This document shows positions 1-9,931 of a DNA stretch of 64,000 bases, in pieces (within the stretch, counting starts at the first letter, position 1; the number at the start of each line of letters is the position of its first letter). Where the stretch lies: assembly GCA_001305055.1 (NCBI GenBank), contig BBZX01000005.1:163015-227014 (forward strand). Reading direction: 5' to 3'. Source of the stretch: Clostridia bacterium UC5.1-1C12 (GTDB taxonomy: Bacteria > Bacillota_I > Bacilli_A > Erysipelotrichales > Erysipelotrichaceae). The notes beneath the pieces are model-generated. The model worked only from the letters and a program-made list of their open reading frames with translations, did no database searches and was not told where the DNA came from. The position numbers were made by a program, and so were the translations under genes.

Positions 1-725
1 AGGGAATCTTTAGAATAATTCGGTGCAGTACAGCCCTCTACATAATGCACATCCGCCCCCTCATCAACAATGATCAGCGTTCGTTCGAACTGTCCCATCC
101 GCTCGGAATTGATACGGAAATAAGACTGAAGCGGTTTTTCAAGCTTTACACCCTTAGGAACATAGATAAAGCTGCCGCCCGACCATACACAGCTGTTTAA
201 GGCCGCGAATTTATTATCCGCATAGCTGATCAGCTTACCGAAATATTTCTTTAATAATTCAGGCTGTTCACGCAAAGCAGTATCTGTGTCATAAAACAGA
301 ACACCCTTTTCTTCAACTTCGGCCAGCATGTTATGATAAACAACTTCAGATTCATACTGCGTTGATACACCCGCCAAAAATTTCTGTTCAGCCTCTGGTA
401 TACCGAGACGATCAAAGGTGTTTTTAATCGTTTCCGGTACTTCATCCCAAGAACTTTCTTGTTTTTCACTGGCTTTAATGTAATAAGTATAATCATCAAA
501 ATCAATACCGCTAAGATCTGGTCCCCATGATGGCAGCGGCATTTTCACAAACTGATCATACGCCTTTAAACGATAATCAAGCATCCATTCAGGTTCACTC
601 TTTTTCCTTGAAATGGCTTCAACTACCTCACGCGAAAGTCCCTTACCGGTATTATAGACACTTACATCCTCATCATGAAAGCCATACTTGTAATCCTCAA
701 CCTGAGGAATATTTTCTTCACTCAT
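1..725 (-). CDS. sufB: SufB, Fe-S cluster scaffold subunit (partial, C-terminus outside window)
   Basis: This is the last gene of the suf operon and codes for SufB, which with SufC and SufD forms the scaffold on which Fe-S clusters are built in the cytosol. The reading frame opens with [16 protein letters not shown] and stays open to the window edge, about 241 residues. It contains the family stretches [33 protein letters not shown] and [10 protein letters not shown]. The ATG overlaps the sufU stop (ATGA), which implies translational coupling. Nothing in the visible part looks damaged. Confidence 0.95.
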   Translation of the reverse strand, partial: MSEENIPQVEDYKYGFHDEDVSVYNTGKGLSREVVEAISRKKSEPEWMLDYRLKAYDQFVKMPLPSWGPDLSGIDFDDYTYYIKASEKQESSWDEVPETIKNTFDRLGIPEAEQKFLAGVSTQYESEVVYHNMLAEVEEKGVLFYDTDTALREQPELLKKYFGKLISYADNKFAALNSCVWSGGSFIYVPKGVKLEKPLQSYFRINSERMGQFERTLIIVDEGADVHYVEGCTAPNYSKDS

Positions 726-1168
726 CACTTAGCCTCGCTTTCATGGATCATTTCTTCAATTGCTTTCCAGCCGATAGTCGCACATTTAATGCGGTTCGCC
801 TGTTTGCCGACCGTATGCAAAGCCACTGCTTCCTGAAGCAGTTCTTCATCATACGCCCTTTGATCAATCATATTGTGATAATTCTCAATGATCACTTTTG
901 CTTCTTCAATTGTCTTGCCGCTCAAAAGCTCGCTCATCATTGATGTAGAAGCTGTGGCAATCGTACACGCGACACCGTCAAAACGGATATCTTCAATGAC
1001 TCCGTCATTGATTTTAGATTCCACAACAATGTCGTCGATGCATGAATCAGAAGCCATGTGGCGCTTCATATAAGCCGGATCATTGGTCAGCTTATGATTG
1101 CGCGGATATTCATAATGGTCCATCAGAATCTGTCTGAGCACCATTGGATCATTCATATAGTCAGACAT
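725..1168 (-). CDS. sufU: SufU, zinc-dependent sulfur transfer protein
   Basis: SufU accepts persulfide sulfur from SufS and passes it to the SufBCD scaffold. The three conserved cysteines of the IscU/SufU fold are visible in [16 protein letters not shown] and IKCATIGW, with an Asp two residues after the first Cys as in zinc-binding SufU. I place the start at the ATG at 1168 (MSDYMND), six bases after AGAAGG. A GTG at 1174 would sit directly on the ribosome site. The gene lies 15 bases after sufS and overlaps sufB by one base pair plus the stop. Confidence 0.95.
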   Translation of the reverse strand: MSDYMNDPMVLRQILMDHYEYPRNHKLTNDPAYMKRHMASDSCIDDIVVESKINDGVIEDIRFDGVACTIATASTSMMSELLSGKTIEEAKVIIENYHNMIDQRAYDEELLQEAVALHTVGKQANRIKCATIGWKAIEEMIHESEAK

Positions 1169-1182
1169 AAACACCCTTCTTT

Positions 1183-2413
1183 CTAAAAGAAAACATTCAG
1201 ACAGTTTTCAATGGTCGCACTCTTGCATACTTCAATAAAACGATCCACTTCTTCAATCGTATTATAAAAATAAAAGCTGGCACGAATCGTAGCACCGGTA
1301 CCTAAACGATGCAGCAAGAGCTTGGCACAATGCTGGCCTGCCCGTACAGCAATACCTTGTGTATTAAAATAAGTTGCGGAATCCTGAGCAAAGATATCCT
1401 TGACATTAAAGGTAATAATACCGCCGTCCGCATGCTTATTATAAAGAATAATATTATCCAGCTTACTTAAATTTCAATCGCATATTCATGAAGCATTTTC
1501 TCATAAGCATGAATTTTTCCATACCGATCGAACTTAGATAATCGATGGCAGCATTTAATCCGAGCACAGCTTCAATTGCCGGGGTTCCTGATTCAAATTT
1601 ATACGGCGCATCTTTTAATAAAATATTACCGCATAAATCAAAACGGGCATTGTTGCCGCCGCCCAGCATAAACGGATCAGTCATCTGAAGCAGGTCAAAT
1701 TTACCATACAGCACACCGATACCGGTTGGGCCGCACATCTTATGTCCTGAGAATGCGAGGAAATCACAATCGATCTCTCTGACATCCACCGGCATATGCG
1801 GAATACTTTGAGCGGCATCCATGATAACGATGGCGCCGTGTTCATGAGCAATCTTGCAAATTTCCTTCATCGGCACTTCAAAACCAAGCACATTGGTAAC
1901 CTGGGCAATCGCAACTACCTTAACACCCTCATGCATTGCCTTCTTGAAGTTTTCAATTGTCAAGCGGCCCTCTTCATCTAATTCGATATATTCAATCACG
2001 GATTTTGTCTCTTCAGCACATTTCATCCATGGCAGAATATTACTTGCATGTTCAGCTTCACAGCTTAAAATCACATCGCCTTCCTTCATGTACTTGCGTC
2101 CCCAGCCATAGGCGACAAGGTTCAGCGAAGCACTGGCGCCGGAAGTAAATACGATTTCACGCGCATCAGCATTAATGAATTTCGCAACGGCTTTGCGGCA
2201 GTTTTCATATTCCGTATCAACCTGATAACTCAGTTCATAATCACCGCGGTGACAGTTTACACTAAGATCTGTATAATAATGCGTTACCGCATCGATGACA
2301 CACTGCGGCTTAAAGGTAGTAGCGGCATTGTCGATATATATCAGATCATGTCCCTGCATCTTCTTGCCGTTAAGCATTGGAAAATCTCTTCTTATCGCTT
2401 CTACATTAAGCAT
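1183..2413 (-). CDS. sufS: SufS, group II cysteine desulfurase (two single-base frameshifts)
   Basis: SufS is a PLP enzyme that takes sulfur from cysteine for Fe-S assembly. The N-terminal part carries IYIDNAATTFKP, the His region DAAQSIPHMPVD and the PLP lysine in FLAFSGHKMCGPTG. Frame breaks fall near 1517 (A6 read as A5) and 1477 (A4 read as A3). After both are restored the protein runs on through IILYNKHADGG and the catalytic Cys loop RAGQHCAK to a TAG at 1183. Two homopolymer losses in an otherwise perfect essential gene point to sequencing error. The start overlaps the end of sufD by 13 bases. Confidence 0.9.
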
Positions 2414-3198
2414 TCTAATCCCGCCTTTGCATTAATTTTTTCTGTTAATTCATCTTGAATGCGCTCATTATCCAACCCATCGGCAATCGGCAGCAGATAA
2501 CCGATCATAATCAGTCCCATCGCCTGTGTGCGGCTAAGCCCGCGGGTCTGCAGATAATACAGCTGATTTTCATCCGGCTGACCAATCGTATTCGCATGCG
2601 ATGCCTGAACATCATTCTCATCGATCAATAGCTGCGGAGTGACAGAGGATACTTGATGATCCGACAAGGTAAGCACCCGGCTGGTTTGATGACTTTCACT
2701 GCCATACGCACCTTTTTCAATCTTGCCGACAGCCACCATATGATACTCACCATGCTCCCTGACAACAGCATAATTTTCGATCATGCCACTAGTATGGGGC
2801 GCCTGATGTACACAATTAAAGTCAAAATTTTTCTTCGTGCCGGTCATTACCGCACTTTTCAGCAGCGCGCTGGCGCCTTCACCAATTAATTTCACCTTCA
2901 GTGCCGCATCGGCAGCACCATCACTCATTTCACCCTCGATAAACTCAAATCGGGCATCACGCTCAACATTGGCGCGCACTTGCAGATCAAAGCTTTCACA
3001 TTCATTCCATATTAAAAGCTTCAGCTGACCGCCTTCAAGCACGTCAATAACTAAATCAGCGCTTGATGAACCTTCAGCCTTCAGATAAAGGGAGGCTTCG
3101 GCATGCTTCTCAACCACCAGATGAATCGCTTCGTCACCCATCACCATCAGGTCAAGATGCTCACTGCCGACGCGCAGCGGTTCTTTATCCATACTCAT
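2401..3198 (-). CDS. sufD: SufD, Fe-S cluster assembly scaffold subunit
   Basis: SufD pairs with SufB and SufC in the Fe-S assembly scaffold. The about 265-residue protein shows the repeated beta-strand pattern of the SufBD core and the C-terminal signature GYLLPIADGLDNERIQDELT. SufD proteins are often 350 to 430 residues, so this one is short at the N-terminus. The start at 3198 (MSMDKEPL) follows AAAGGGTGC and lies one base beyond the sufC stop. A longer frame from 3234 would overlap sufC. It belongs to sufCDSUB. Confidence 0.9.
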   Translation of the reverse strand: MSMDKEPLRVGSEHLDLMVMGDEAIHLVVEKHAEASLYLKAEGSSSADLVIDVLEGGQLKLLIWNECESFDLQVRANVERDARFEFIEGEMSDGAADAALKVKLIGEGASALLKSAVMTGTKKNFDFNCVHQAPHTSGMIENYAVVREHGEYHMVAVGKIEKGAYGSESHQTSRVLTLSDHQVSSVTPQLLIDENDVQASHANTIGQPDENQLYYLQTRGLSRTQAMGLIMIGYLLPIADGLDNERIQDELTEKINAKAGLECLM

Positions 3199-3199
3199 A

Positions 3200-4030
3200 C
3201 TATGCACCCTTTTTAACTTGTGCTGCACAAGCACCTAATGAAATTTTGCCGGTCTTCACTGTTTCACTCTCTTCACTGACTTTAACACCATATTCTTTTT
3301 CGATCCAATCATAACCCTCGGTATCGATTTTCTCTACTAATTCAGGTCCGCCGCTGACCACGATGCGGCCATCAACCAAAACATGAGCATGCGTTGGCTT
3401 CAACAGATTATAAAAACGGGCATAATGGGATACTACCATCATTCCCATCGCTGATTCTTCACGCACATCATTAATCGCATCAGCAACGATCTTTAATGCA
3501 TCGACATCAAGACCGCTGTCAATCTCATCAAGCATCGCAAAGCTTGGCTTCAGCATCTTCATCTGTACGATTTCATTACGCTTCTTTTCACCGCCGGAAA
3601 AGCCTTCATTTAAGAAACGGTGAGCAAGATCCGGTTTCATCTGCAGATCCTTGATCGTACCCTCCATTTCACGGATAAAGCTAAACAGCGGAATCGGTTT
3701 TTCGCGGCGTGCATTCATTGCTGCACGCAGGAAATCGGAATTCGTAACACCGGCAACTTCCTGCGGGTACTGCATTCCTAAAAACAATCCTGCCCGGCTA
3801 CGTTCATCAACACTCATGCTTAAGACATCCTGTCCTTCAAAAGTGATGCTGCCGCCCGTCACAGTAAATTTAGGATTGCCCATCACCGCTGCCAGCAATG
3901 TGGACTTCCCATTGCCATTAGGACCCATCAGCGCATGAATCTCATTTTTATCTATATTTAGGCTTACGCCTTTTAAAATTTCCTTGCCGTCGATTTCAAC
4001 GGTTAAATCTTTAATTTCTAGTTGTGACAT
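3200..4030 (-). CDS. sufC: SufC, ATPase of the SUF Fe-S assembly complex
   Basis: SufC is the ABC-type ATPase that drives the SufBCD scaffold. Walker A GPNGNGKSTL lies near residue 35, the signature FSGGEKKR near 145 and Walker B FAMLDEID near 165, followed by the H-loop VVSHYARF. At 276 residues it exceeds the usual 250 to 260 because of a charged tail after EKEYGVKV that includes a Cys. It is the first gene of the operon, with GAAAGGAAG six bases before the ATG. Confidence 0.96.
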   Translation of the reverse strand: MSQLEIKDLTVEIDGKEILKGVSLNIDKNEIHALMGPNGNGKSTLLAAVMGNPKFTVTGGSITFEGQDVLSMSVDERSRAGLFLGMQYPQEVAGVTNSDFLRAAMNARREKPIPLFSFIREMEGTIKDLQMKPDLAHRFLNEGFSGGEKKRNEIVQMKMLKPSFAMLDEIDSGLDVDALKIVADAINDVREESAMGMMVVSHYARFYNLLKPTHAHVLVDGRIVVSGGPELVEKIDTEGYDWIEKEYGVKVSEESETVKTGKISLGACAAQVKKGA

Positions 4031-4051
4031 AACATTCTTCCTTTCTGTATT

Positions 4052-4080
4052 ATGTTACCATTTTTTAAGCCTGCAAACAA
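4052..4080 (-). promoter_or_regulatory. Predicted suf operon promoter
   Basis: On the minus strand TTGTTT is followed after 17 bases by TAACAT, 22 bases before the sufC start. This is a reasonable sigma-A promoter and the only one I see upstream of sufC. Inference from motif and position. Confidence 0.5.
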
Positions 4081-4271
4081 TTTTAACGATTATTTTTTAC
4101 TGTTTATCCTTATATATTATAACGCGCCCCCTGAATCACAAACCATGTACTATTATAACGGACTAGTTGCGTTATTTCTATCACAAACTGATAATTTATT
4201 TAACTTTCGTGTTTATTAATTGAAGAATAAGTGAAGAATTATGGTAAATTATCTGAACAGACCTGATTAAA

Positions 4272-4300
4272 TTGCTTTTTAAACGCATTTATTCTATAAT
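4272..4300 (+). promoter_or_regulatory. Predicted promoter of the foldase pair
   Basis: TTGCTT and a perfect TATAAT are 17 bases apart, 28 bases before the ATG at 4329, which has AGGAGG at 4318-4323. The 4031-4328 gap between the divergent operons holds only these two promoters. Confidence 0.65.
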
Positions 4301-4328
4301 AAAGCAGATAGTCAATTAGGAGGTTATT

Positions 4329-5324
4329 ATGATTGATAAATTAAAGGAAAACTGGTTTGTTGTCCTTGTAGCCGTGTTATTGTTCGGTGCCTGCGGGTAT
4401 TTCGTCTATGACATGAATAAGGATAAACTGCCAGGGAAAAAGGCCGACGGTAAAGACGTTGTTGCCGAACTGGCCGGCACAAATATTTTCGCCGATGATT
4501 TATATGACGATTTATACGGAGCCGTTGATTCTGAATCTTCATTAGGAACTTCAATGCTCTACATGTATTTTGAAAGAGCGGTTGCTGATGAAGCGGTACC
4601 GATGACATCTGAGCTTAAATCACAGATTTCAGCTCAAGTATCCGGGGTAAGACAGAATTATCAGGCTTATTACGGCGATCAGTGGGAAACATACCTGCTG
4701 CAGGGCTTACAGGCTTCGGGCTATACAAGTATTGATGATCTTGAAGCATACTTCACTCATTACTTAAAGCTTCAGACATTAAAGCATGAAAATTATGATG
4801 CTAACCTTGATTCATTATTCTCTAAGATTCATGAAGAAAAGAAATCAAGAACCGTATCACATATCTTAGTTAAAATGACAGATCCGGATAATCCGACTGA
4901 AGAAGAACAGAAAAAGATGGATGATATCGATGCAGCTTTAGCGGCCGGCACTGATTTCGCGGAAGTTGCTAAGCAATTCTCTGATGACTCTACGGCTTCT
5001 GCCGGTGGTGCATTGGGTTATGTTGACAGTGATACTTCATTTGTTACAGCCTTTAAGGAAGCTGCATTAAGCCAGGAAAAAGGTACTGTTGGTGACTGGG
5101 TTCAGACTGAATATGGAAGACATAAAATTTTAGTAACAGAAACTGATAAAGCTGCGTTAGAAGCTGATGAATCAATTCGTGAATCACTCTATACAGCCAT
5201 TGATTCTTATTACCCGGAAATGGGTGCAAAGATCGTTTGGGATAAAGCACAGGAATTGAATGTTACTTTCTCTGATCCAAAAATTGAAGAAGCTTTAAAA
5301 GCTTATATGAACATTACGGAATAG
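4329..5324 (+). CDS. PrsA-like membrane-anchored peptidyl-prolyl isomerase
   Basis: This is probably an extracytoplasmic foldase. Residues 9 to 27 form one hydrophobic segment. It contains FGAC, a weak lipobox, so the protein may be a lipoprotein like PrsA or simply membrane-anchored. A SurA/PrsA N-terminal chaperone-like region follows, then a parvulin PPIase domain at about residues 173 to 270 with VSHILVKM, DFAEVAKQFSDD and GALGYV. It ends ten bases before a second foldase-like lipoprotein gene, so the two are probably co-transcribed. Likely role: folding of secreted proteins at the membrane surface. Confidence 0.85.
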   Translation: MIDKLKENWFVVLVAVLLFGACGYFVYDMNKDKLPGKKADGKDVVAELAGTNIFADDLYDDLYGAVDSESSLGTSMLYMYFERAVADEAVPMTSELKSQISAQVSGVRQNYQAYYGDQWETYLLQGLQASGYTSIDDLEAYFTHYLKLQTLKHENYDANLDSLFSKIHEEKKSRTVSHILVKMTDPDNPTEEEQKKMDDIDAALAAGTDFAEVAKQFSDDSTASAGGALGYVDSDTSFVTAFKEAALSQEKGTVGDWVQTEYGRHKILVTETDKAALEADESIRESLYTAIDSYYPEMGAKIVWDKAQELNVTFSDPKIEEALKAYMNITE

Positions 5325-5334
5325 GAGGCCAGAC

Positions 5335-6210
5335 ATGAAAAAATTACTATGCGTATGTGCGGCTGCCCTGCTGTTTACAGTCAGCGGATGCAGTGACGCA
5401 ACAACAAGTGTGACTGATGGATCAACGGCTTTAATTACCGTCGGCAATACTAAAATCACCAAAGAAAATGTATATACAGGCCTGAAAACACAGGGGGCTG
5501 TTAATTCGATCATCAATATGGTGACACAGATCATCTGCGATAATGAAATTCCTTTAACGGATGAAATCAAAGCTGAAGCTCAGTCAACGATGGACAGCTT
5601 CAAAGGTTATGTCGGTGAAGAAAACTGGGATGCTTTCATTAAAGGCAACGGTTATGCTTCAGAAGAAGATTACTTTAATCAGCGTGTGGTATTAGCTGCC
5701 CGTGCAGGTCATATCACTGAGAAATATCTTGAAGAAGATTGGTCAAATGTAATTTCTGTTTATAAGCCAAGACAAGTACAAATCTTCACTACTGATGATG
5801 AAGAAACAGCGAATAAGGCATTAGAAGCCATCAAGGGCGGTAAAGAAGTTGCTGAGGTAGTGGAAGAAATGGGCGGTATTACTGAGAATTACAACGGTTC
5901 TACGCAGACGCTTTCATCAGAAAGTGGCTTGCCTACCAATGTATGGGGCAATATCACCAAGGTTACGGAAAACAACACCGTGCTTGATGAAGTCCAGTAC
6001 AGTCTTGATTTGACTACTTATTATGTAGTGAAGGTAATCGCAACAAATCCTGAAGATTTCAAGGAAACAGCGATTAAGGGTCTGGCTTCAAGCACGACAC
6101 TTCAAAATGAGGGCTTTGCTTATTATCTTAAGAAGTACAATTTCAATATTTATGATATTGATATCTACAATGCATTTAAAACTCAAGCACCTCAGTATTT
6201 AGTTCAATAA
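5335..6210 (+). CDS. Foldase-like lipoprotein with degenerate PPIase region
   Basis: The 291-residue protein has a lipoprotein signal peptide ending in VSGC (Cys 19). It then has a PrsA/SurA-like helical region (VNSIINMVTQIICDNEIPLTDE) that resembles its upstream neighbour. The parvulin signature HILV is replaced by RQVQIFTT, and the following segment lacks the GALGY motif. It may act as a chaperone without isomerase activity. It shares the promoter of the upstream gene and ends at a strong terminator. Confidence 0.75.
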   Translation: MKKLLCVCAAALLFTVSGCSDATTSVTDGSTALITVGNTKITKENVYTGLKTQGAVNSIINMVTQIICDNEIPLTDEIKAEAQSTMDSFKGYVGEENWDAFIKGNGYASEEDYFNQRVVLAARAGHITEKYLEEDWSNVISVYKPRQVQIFTTDDEETANKALEAIKGGKEVAEVVEEMGGITENYNGSTQTLSSESGLPTNVWGNITKVTENNTVLDEVQYSLDLTTYYVVKVIATNPEDFKETAIKGLASSTTLQNEGFAYYLKKYNFNIYDIDIYNAFKTQAPQYLVQ

Positions 6211-6215
6211 ACTTA

Positions 6216-6245
6216 AGCAGATAAGGCATCCTTATCTGCTTTTTA
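6216..6245 (+). terminator. Rho-independent terminator of the foldase operon
   Basis: An 11-bp perfect stem (AGCAGATAAGG with CCTTATCTGCT), loop CAT, followed by TTTT. Confidence 0.9.
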
Positions 6246-6330
6246 TATGCTTGAATAATAAAGTTTTATCAACCCTTGACTTTCCCATTGCTTCCCGCTA
6301 AACTAATAACAGTTTGAAGGGGGTTCTACG

Positions 6331-7695
6331 ATGAAAAAAAGAGAAAAATTCTCTTCACGTTTTGGTTTTATTCTAATCAGTGCCGGCTGTGCGATCGGCC
6401 TTGGCAATGTATGGCGTTTTCCTTACATAACCGGTAAATACGGCGGTGCGGCCTTTGTGCTGCTTTATTTGTTTTTCCTGCTGATTCTCGGGCTGCCGAT
6501 CATGGTTATGGAATTCGCGGTTGGCCGCGCTTCACAGAAAAGTGTCGCGGGCAGCTTTGAGGTCTTAGAACCTAAGGGCAGCAAATGGCATCTGTATAAA
6601 TATTTTGCGCTCAGCGGCAATTATCTGCTGATGATGTTTTATACGACGATTGCCGGCTGGATGCTGATTTATTTTTTAAAACATTAGCCGGAAGCTTTGC
6701 GGGTCTTAATATTGAACAGGTAGCCGCAGTCTATGATGCCACCACCGCTGATCCATGGCTCAGCGCGGCAGCGATGCTGTTTGTAGTTGCCTTAGGGATG
6801 TTTATTGTATCCCGCGGTCTGCAAAACGGCGTTGAAAAAGTCAGCAAGTTCATGATGAGCGCCTTGCTGCTGATCATGGTGCTATTGGCAATTCGTTCAT
6901 TAACCCTGCCAAATGCGATGGCTGGTTTAGCTTTCTATCTGAAACCGGATTTTGGCAGGCTGTTTGAATACAATCTATCGGAAGTGATTTTCGCGGCAAT
7001 GGGACAGGCTTTTTCACATTAAGTCTGGGTATCGGCGCGCTGGCTATCTTTGGCAGCTACATTGATAAAGAACGTTCATTGCTTGGTGAAAGCATCAGCA
7101 TTACTTTGCTGGATACTTTTGTTGCCTTAGTCTCCGGACTGATCATCTTCCCTGCCTGCTTTGCCTTCGGTGTGAATCCAGACAGCGGTTTTGGTTTGAT
7201 TTTTGTCACCCTTCCGAATATTTTCAACAATATGCCGCTGGGACAGTTGTGGGGCGCATTGTTTTTCATCTTCCTATTCTTTGCCGCTTTGACTACAATC
7301 ATTGCCGTCTTTGAAAATATTGTCTCCTGTTTTACTGATTTATTTAATTGGTCACGCAAAAAATCCGTGCTGATCAATATGATCGGCATCATGATTTTAT
7401 CAATGCCATGTCTTTTAGGATTCAGTGTATGGAGTCATGTTCAGCCGCTTTTCGGAGGCAGCATTATGGGACTTGAAGATTTTCTGATTTCAAATAATCT
7501 GCTGCCGCTGGGCTCCTTGTTATACTTGATGTTTTGTGTCAGCCGTTATGGCTGGGGCTGGCAGAATTTCCTCACGGAAGCCAATACCGGCAAAGGTTTG
7601 AAATTCCCTGCTGTTTTTCATTTTTATTTGAAATGGATCCTGCCATTGATCGTTTTATTTATATTCATTCAGGCTATCTCCCATATTTTAAATAA
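6331..7695 (+). CDS. Sodium-dependent neurotransmitter-symporter family transporter (frameshifted)
   Basis: This is a member of the NSS/SNF family of sodium-coupled amino-acid or amine transporters. The N-terminus has the family signature GCAIGLGNVWRFPYITGKYG, and later pieces (SRGLQNGVEKVSKFMM, LSLGIGALAIFGSYID) follow the fold through to the last helices. The frame breaks near 6677 (a lost T), near 7012 (T6 read as T5) and probably near 7688 (a lost T). The last would place a TAA at 7693, directly before a terminator stem. About 454 residues after correction. Substrate unknown. Confidence 0.85.
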
Positions 7696-7720
7696 ACCAG
7701 AATTTTCTGGTTTTTATTTT
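7694..7720 (+). terminator. Terminator after the symporter
   Basis: Stem AAACCAGAA with TTCTGGTTT and a two-base loop, then TTATTTT. Its position supports a stop at 7693 for the symporter rather than the open frame running to 7834. Confidence 0.75.
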
Positions 7721-7829
7721 GGTTTATCTCAGCAAGCCAATCATACCGAGCACTGGCAGATGCAGCGGATAAAATGCATCCATACTAAGCTGTATTGTTT
7801 TGGATATGCTGCCTTTTTGACCCTTATAA

Positions 7830-8107
7830 AATAGGTATCAAAAGGCCAAGGCAATTGTCAAAGAGATTCAGCCTCATCAATAAGGATATCTTGCAACTGG
7901 TATAAATATCAGTGCCTGCAGCCACCGCTTTTGATCCTTGAGGAAATAAAACGCAAAGAGAATACTGTATTTCCCTTCCATATACAGTCCGGTTAAGCGA
8001 CAGCCAGTTTCATAATGGCGCCAATGATTCATGAACGGATAAAATATGAGCTAAGTGATCATAAAACATACATAGACATGCGATAATTTTAATGGTTTCT
8101 TATTCAT
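7830..8107 (-). pseudogene. Relic of a small, probably membrane protein gene
   Basis: From an ATG at 8107 preceded by GGAGGAATTTT, a frame reads MNKKPLKLSHVYVCFMIT and then meets an in-frame TAG. It continues for about 75 codons (LYMEGKYSILFAFYFL, QKRWLQALIFIP) and then meets several stops. The hydrophobic parts suggest a small membrane protein. The in-frame nonsense codon and further stops fit real decay better than a single indel. I do not recognise a family. Confidence 0.35.
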
Positions 8108-8122
8108 AAAATTCCTCCGCAT

Positions 8123-8154
8123 ATTAAAAATACCATTGAAATCTTTCAACGGTA
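8123..8154 (-). terminator. Terminator of the LURP-one-like gene
   Basis: Minus-strand stem ACCGTTGAAA with TTTCAATGGT, loop GA, then ATTTTTAA. Confidence 0.75.
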
Positions 8155-8186
8155 CCTTTAATTCTCTTATGATTCTCTGACATTAT

Positions 8187-8687
8187 TTAAACCATGATCG
8201 TCTCATTTTCAATCATCAAAGTATGAGTAAAGAGATAGAAAGTGCATAACAACAGCAGATCATGAAGTGTTTCACATTCCACCTGGATGTTGCCATAGGC
8301 ATCCATTTTTTAATACAGCCGATTTGATGCTGCTGATCATTGATCTCCCAGCTTGTATCACTATTCAGATGCAGACTGTAATGCCGATTCTGCCGCTGAT
8401 CCTCAACGTTTAGATCATGAAAGCAACGCTCATAAAGCTTCACCTCAGACTTACCTTTGGCTTCACCCTTTAAGACATGCTCCTTGCTTTCTTGCTCATC
8501 GACGGTAAGTAATAAAGCGGAATTGCTGCCGGCCCGCTCAAAGGAGCTGACATACGTTTTCTGCTGTTCGATAAGCAGGATATTCTGGTTAGAATTCATC
8601 ACATGAGAGCTTATCTGACAGACCTCTTTGCCGCTTTCATCATAAACGTGTTTCCCCAAGAATGAATTTTTTAATTATAAGCTTCAT
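8187..8687 (-). CDS. LURP-one/YxjI-like protein (frameshifted)
   Basis: The ATG at 8687 follows AGGGGATCAGGAA and reads MKLIIKKFILGKHVYDESG after correcting an extra G in a G4 run near 8655. Near 8315 an A7 read as A6 breaks the frame. Beyond it the protein continues MDAYGNIQVECETLHDLLLL to a TAA at 8187. The opening and the beta-rich middle (SWEINDQQHQIGCI) resemble the small LURP-one-related beta-barrel proteins, whose bacterial function is unknown. The family call is by pattern only. Confidence 0.55.
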
Positions 8688-8706
8688 TTCCTGATCCCCT
8701 TTCCTG

Positions 8707-9264
8707 TTATAAAAACATATAAGCCAGACAGCCAATAAGTCCTGCGCCGCTCATGACCCAAACCGGATCGGCCTTAAATTTATGCAGAATGAACAATGAA
8801 GCGGCAAACAGCGCCACCGAGATCCAGTCAATAGAGGCGAATGAGATTGCATTGCTGTTCCAAAATGCCAAAATGATAATCGATAAGCCCGCGGAAGCGA
8901 TCATTGCCACAACAGCTGGCCGCAAGCCTGTCAAAACACCCTGCATCACACTCAAGTTACGGTATTTATAATAGATATAAGCCAAGGTAAGAACGATGAT
9001 GATCGAGGGTGTCACACAGCCGATCGTCGCAACAATGGCTCCCGGCAGACCAGCGATGCGTGTTCCAACGAAGGTAGCGCTGTTAATGGCAATCGGTCCC
9101 GGTGTCATCTGTGAGATCGTCACGACATCACCAAATTCAATCATTGATAACCAGCCGTTGATTTCTACAACCTGATGCTGGATGATCGGCATTGCCGCAT
9201 AGCCGCCGCCGATACTGAACAAACCGATTTGAAAGAAACTCCAAAATAATTTAAGCAGCATCAT
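8707..9264 (-). CDS. Chromate transporter, second half-size subunit
   Basis: One of a pair of short-chain CHR proteins that together form a chromate/anion transporter. It has the typical FSIGGGYAAMPIIQHQVV near the start, SQMTPGPIAINSATFVG, and six hydrophobic segments. The start at 9264 is the first of two ATGs after GGAGGTG and overlaps the end of the upstream half (the shared ATGATGCTGCTTAA). This implies coupled, equimolar synthesis. A LysR regulator is divergent. Confidence 0.9.
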   Translation of the reverse strand: MMLLKLFWSFFQIGLFSIGGGYAAMPIIQHQVVEINGWLSMIEFGDVVTISQMTPGPIAINSATFVGTRIAGLPGAIVATIGCVTPSIIIVLTLAYIYYKYRNLSVMQGVLTGLRPAVVAMIASAGLSIIILAFWNSNAISFASIDWISVALFAASLFILHKFKADPVWVMSGAGLIGCLAYMFL

Positions 9265-9834
9265 GCTGAACACCTCCCTTTGACCGTTTGCCAAGCAGCA
9301 CATTCAGCGCACCGATCACACCGCAGATCAGAATAATCAAAATCACATTTACATTCAGGATTGCCGCCGCGATAAATGCCGCAATCAGAATGATGACCGC
9401 TGCAGCCGATGCTCTTTCAATATGTCTGATGTCATCGTTAATACGACATCTGTAATCACCGCCGCAACACCTGCCTGCATGCCTCTTAACACATACCCAA
9501 CAATCAGTGAATCTCTGAATGCAGTATAGAATAATGAAATGACTGACAGAATGATCAGCGGCGGCAGCACCGTACCCAGCACAGTGATCAAAGCACCCCT
9601 GAAGCCATCAAGACGATAGCCGATCAGAATCGAAGCATTAACGGCGATCGCACCTGGTGATGACTGCGCAATCGCTGTCAGATCCAGCATTTCCTGCTCA
9701 TCAATCCAACTCAGCTCCTCCACAAATTTCTTACGCATTAACGGTATGATGACAAACCCTCCGCCAAAGGTAAACGCGCTTAGGCTGAAGGTTGAACTAA
9801 ATAACTTCCAATAAAACTTTTTATCCTTTTCCAT
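9251..9834 (-). CDS. Chromate transporter, first half-size subunit (frameshifted)
   Basis: First member of the CHR pair, with FTFGGGFVIIPLMRKKFVEE and AIAQSSPGAIAVNASI. The frame breaks near 9418 where an A4 run appears as A3. The correct frame continues RASAAAVIILIAAFIAAAIL to a TAA at 9251 inside the start of the second subunit. About 194 residues, the normal half-size length. Likely role: efflux or exchange of chromate/sulfate-like anions; true substrate unproven. Confidence 0.85.
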
Positions 9835-9864
9835 CTCTTATCCCTCCTGCCTTTATTCTATGAC

Positions 9865-9893
9865 TTGCCATTTTATAAGTAAAATAATATAAT
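9865..9893 (+). promoter_or_regulatory. Promoter of the lysR-type gene
   Basis: TTGCCA, 17 bases, TATAAT, placed 39 bases before the lysR ATG in the 97-bp gap shared with the divergent chromate genes. Confidence 0.65.
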
Positions 9894-9931
9894 GTTATAA
9901 TTAGTATATGGTTTTTATTATGGAGGTGCTT

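Noticed and set aside
1183..2413. sufS and many other split genes as true pseudogenes
   Set aside because: Each resumes intact after one homopolymer base; essential genes are affected equally. Sequencing error is the simpler explanation.
7694..7834. C-terminal extension of the symporter to 7834
   Set aside because: The extra residues are unlike the family and the frame runs through a terminator stem; a lost T before 7693 explains it.
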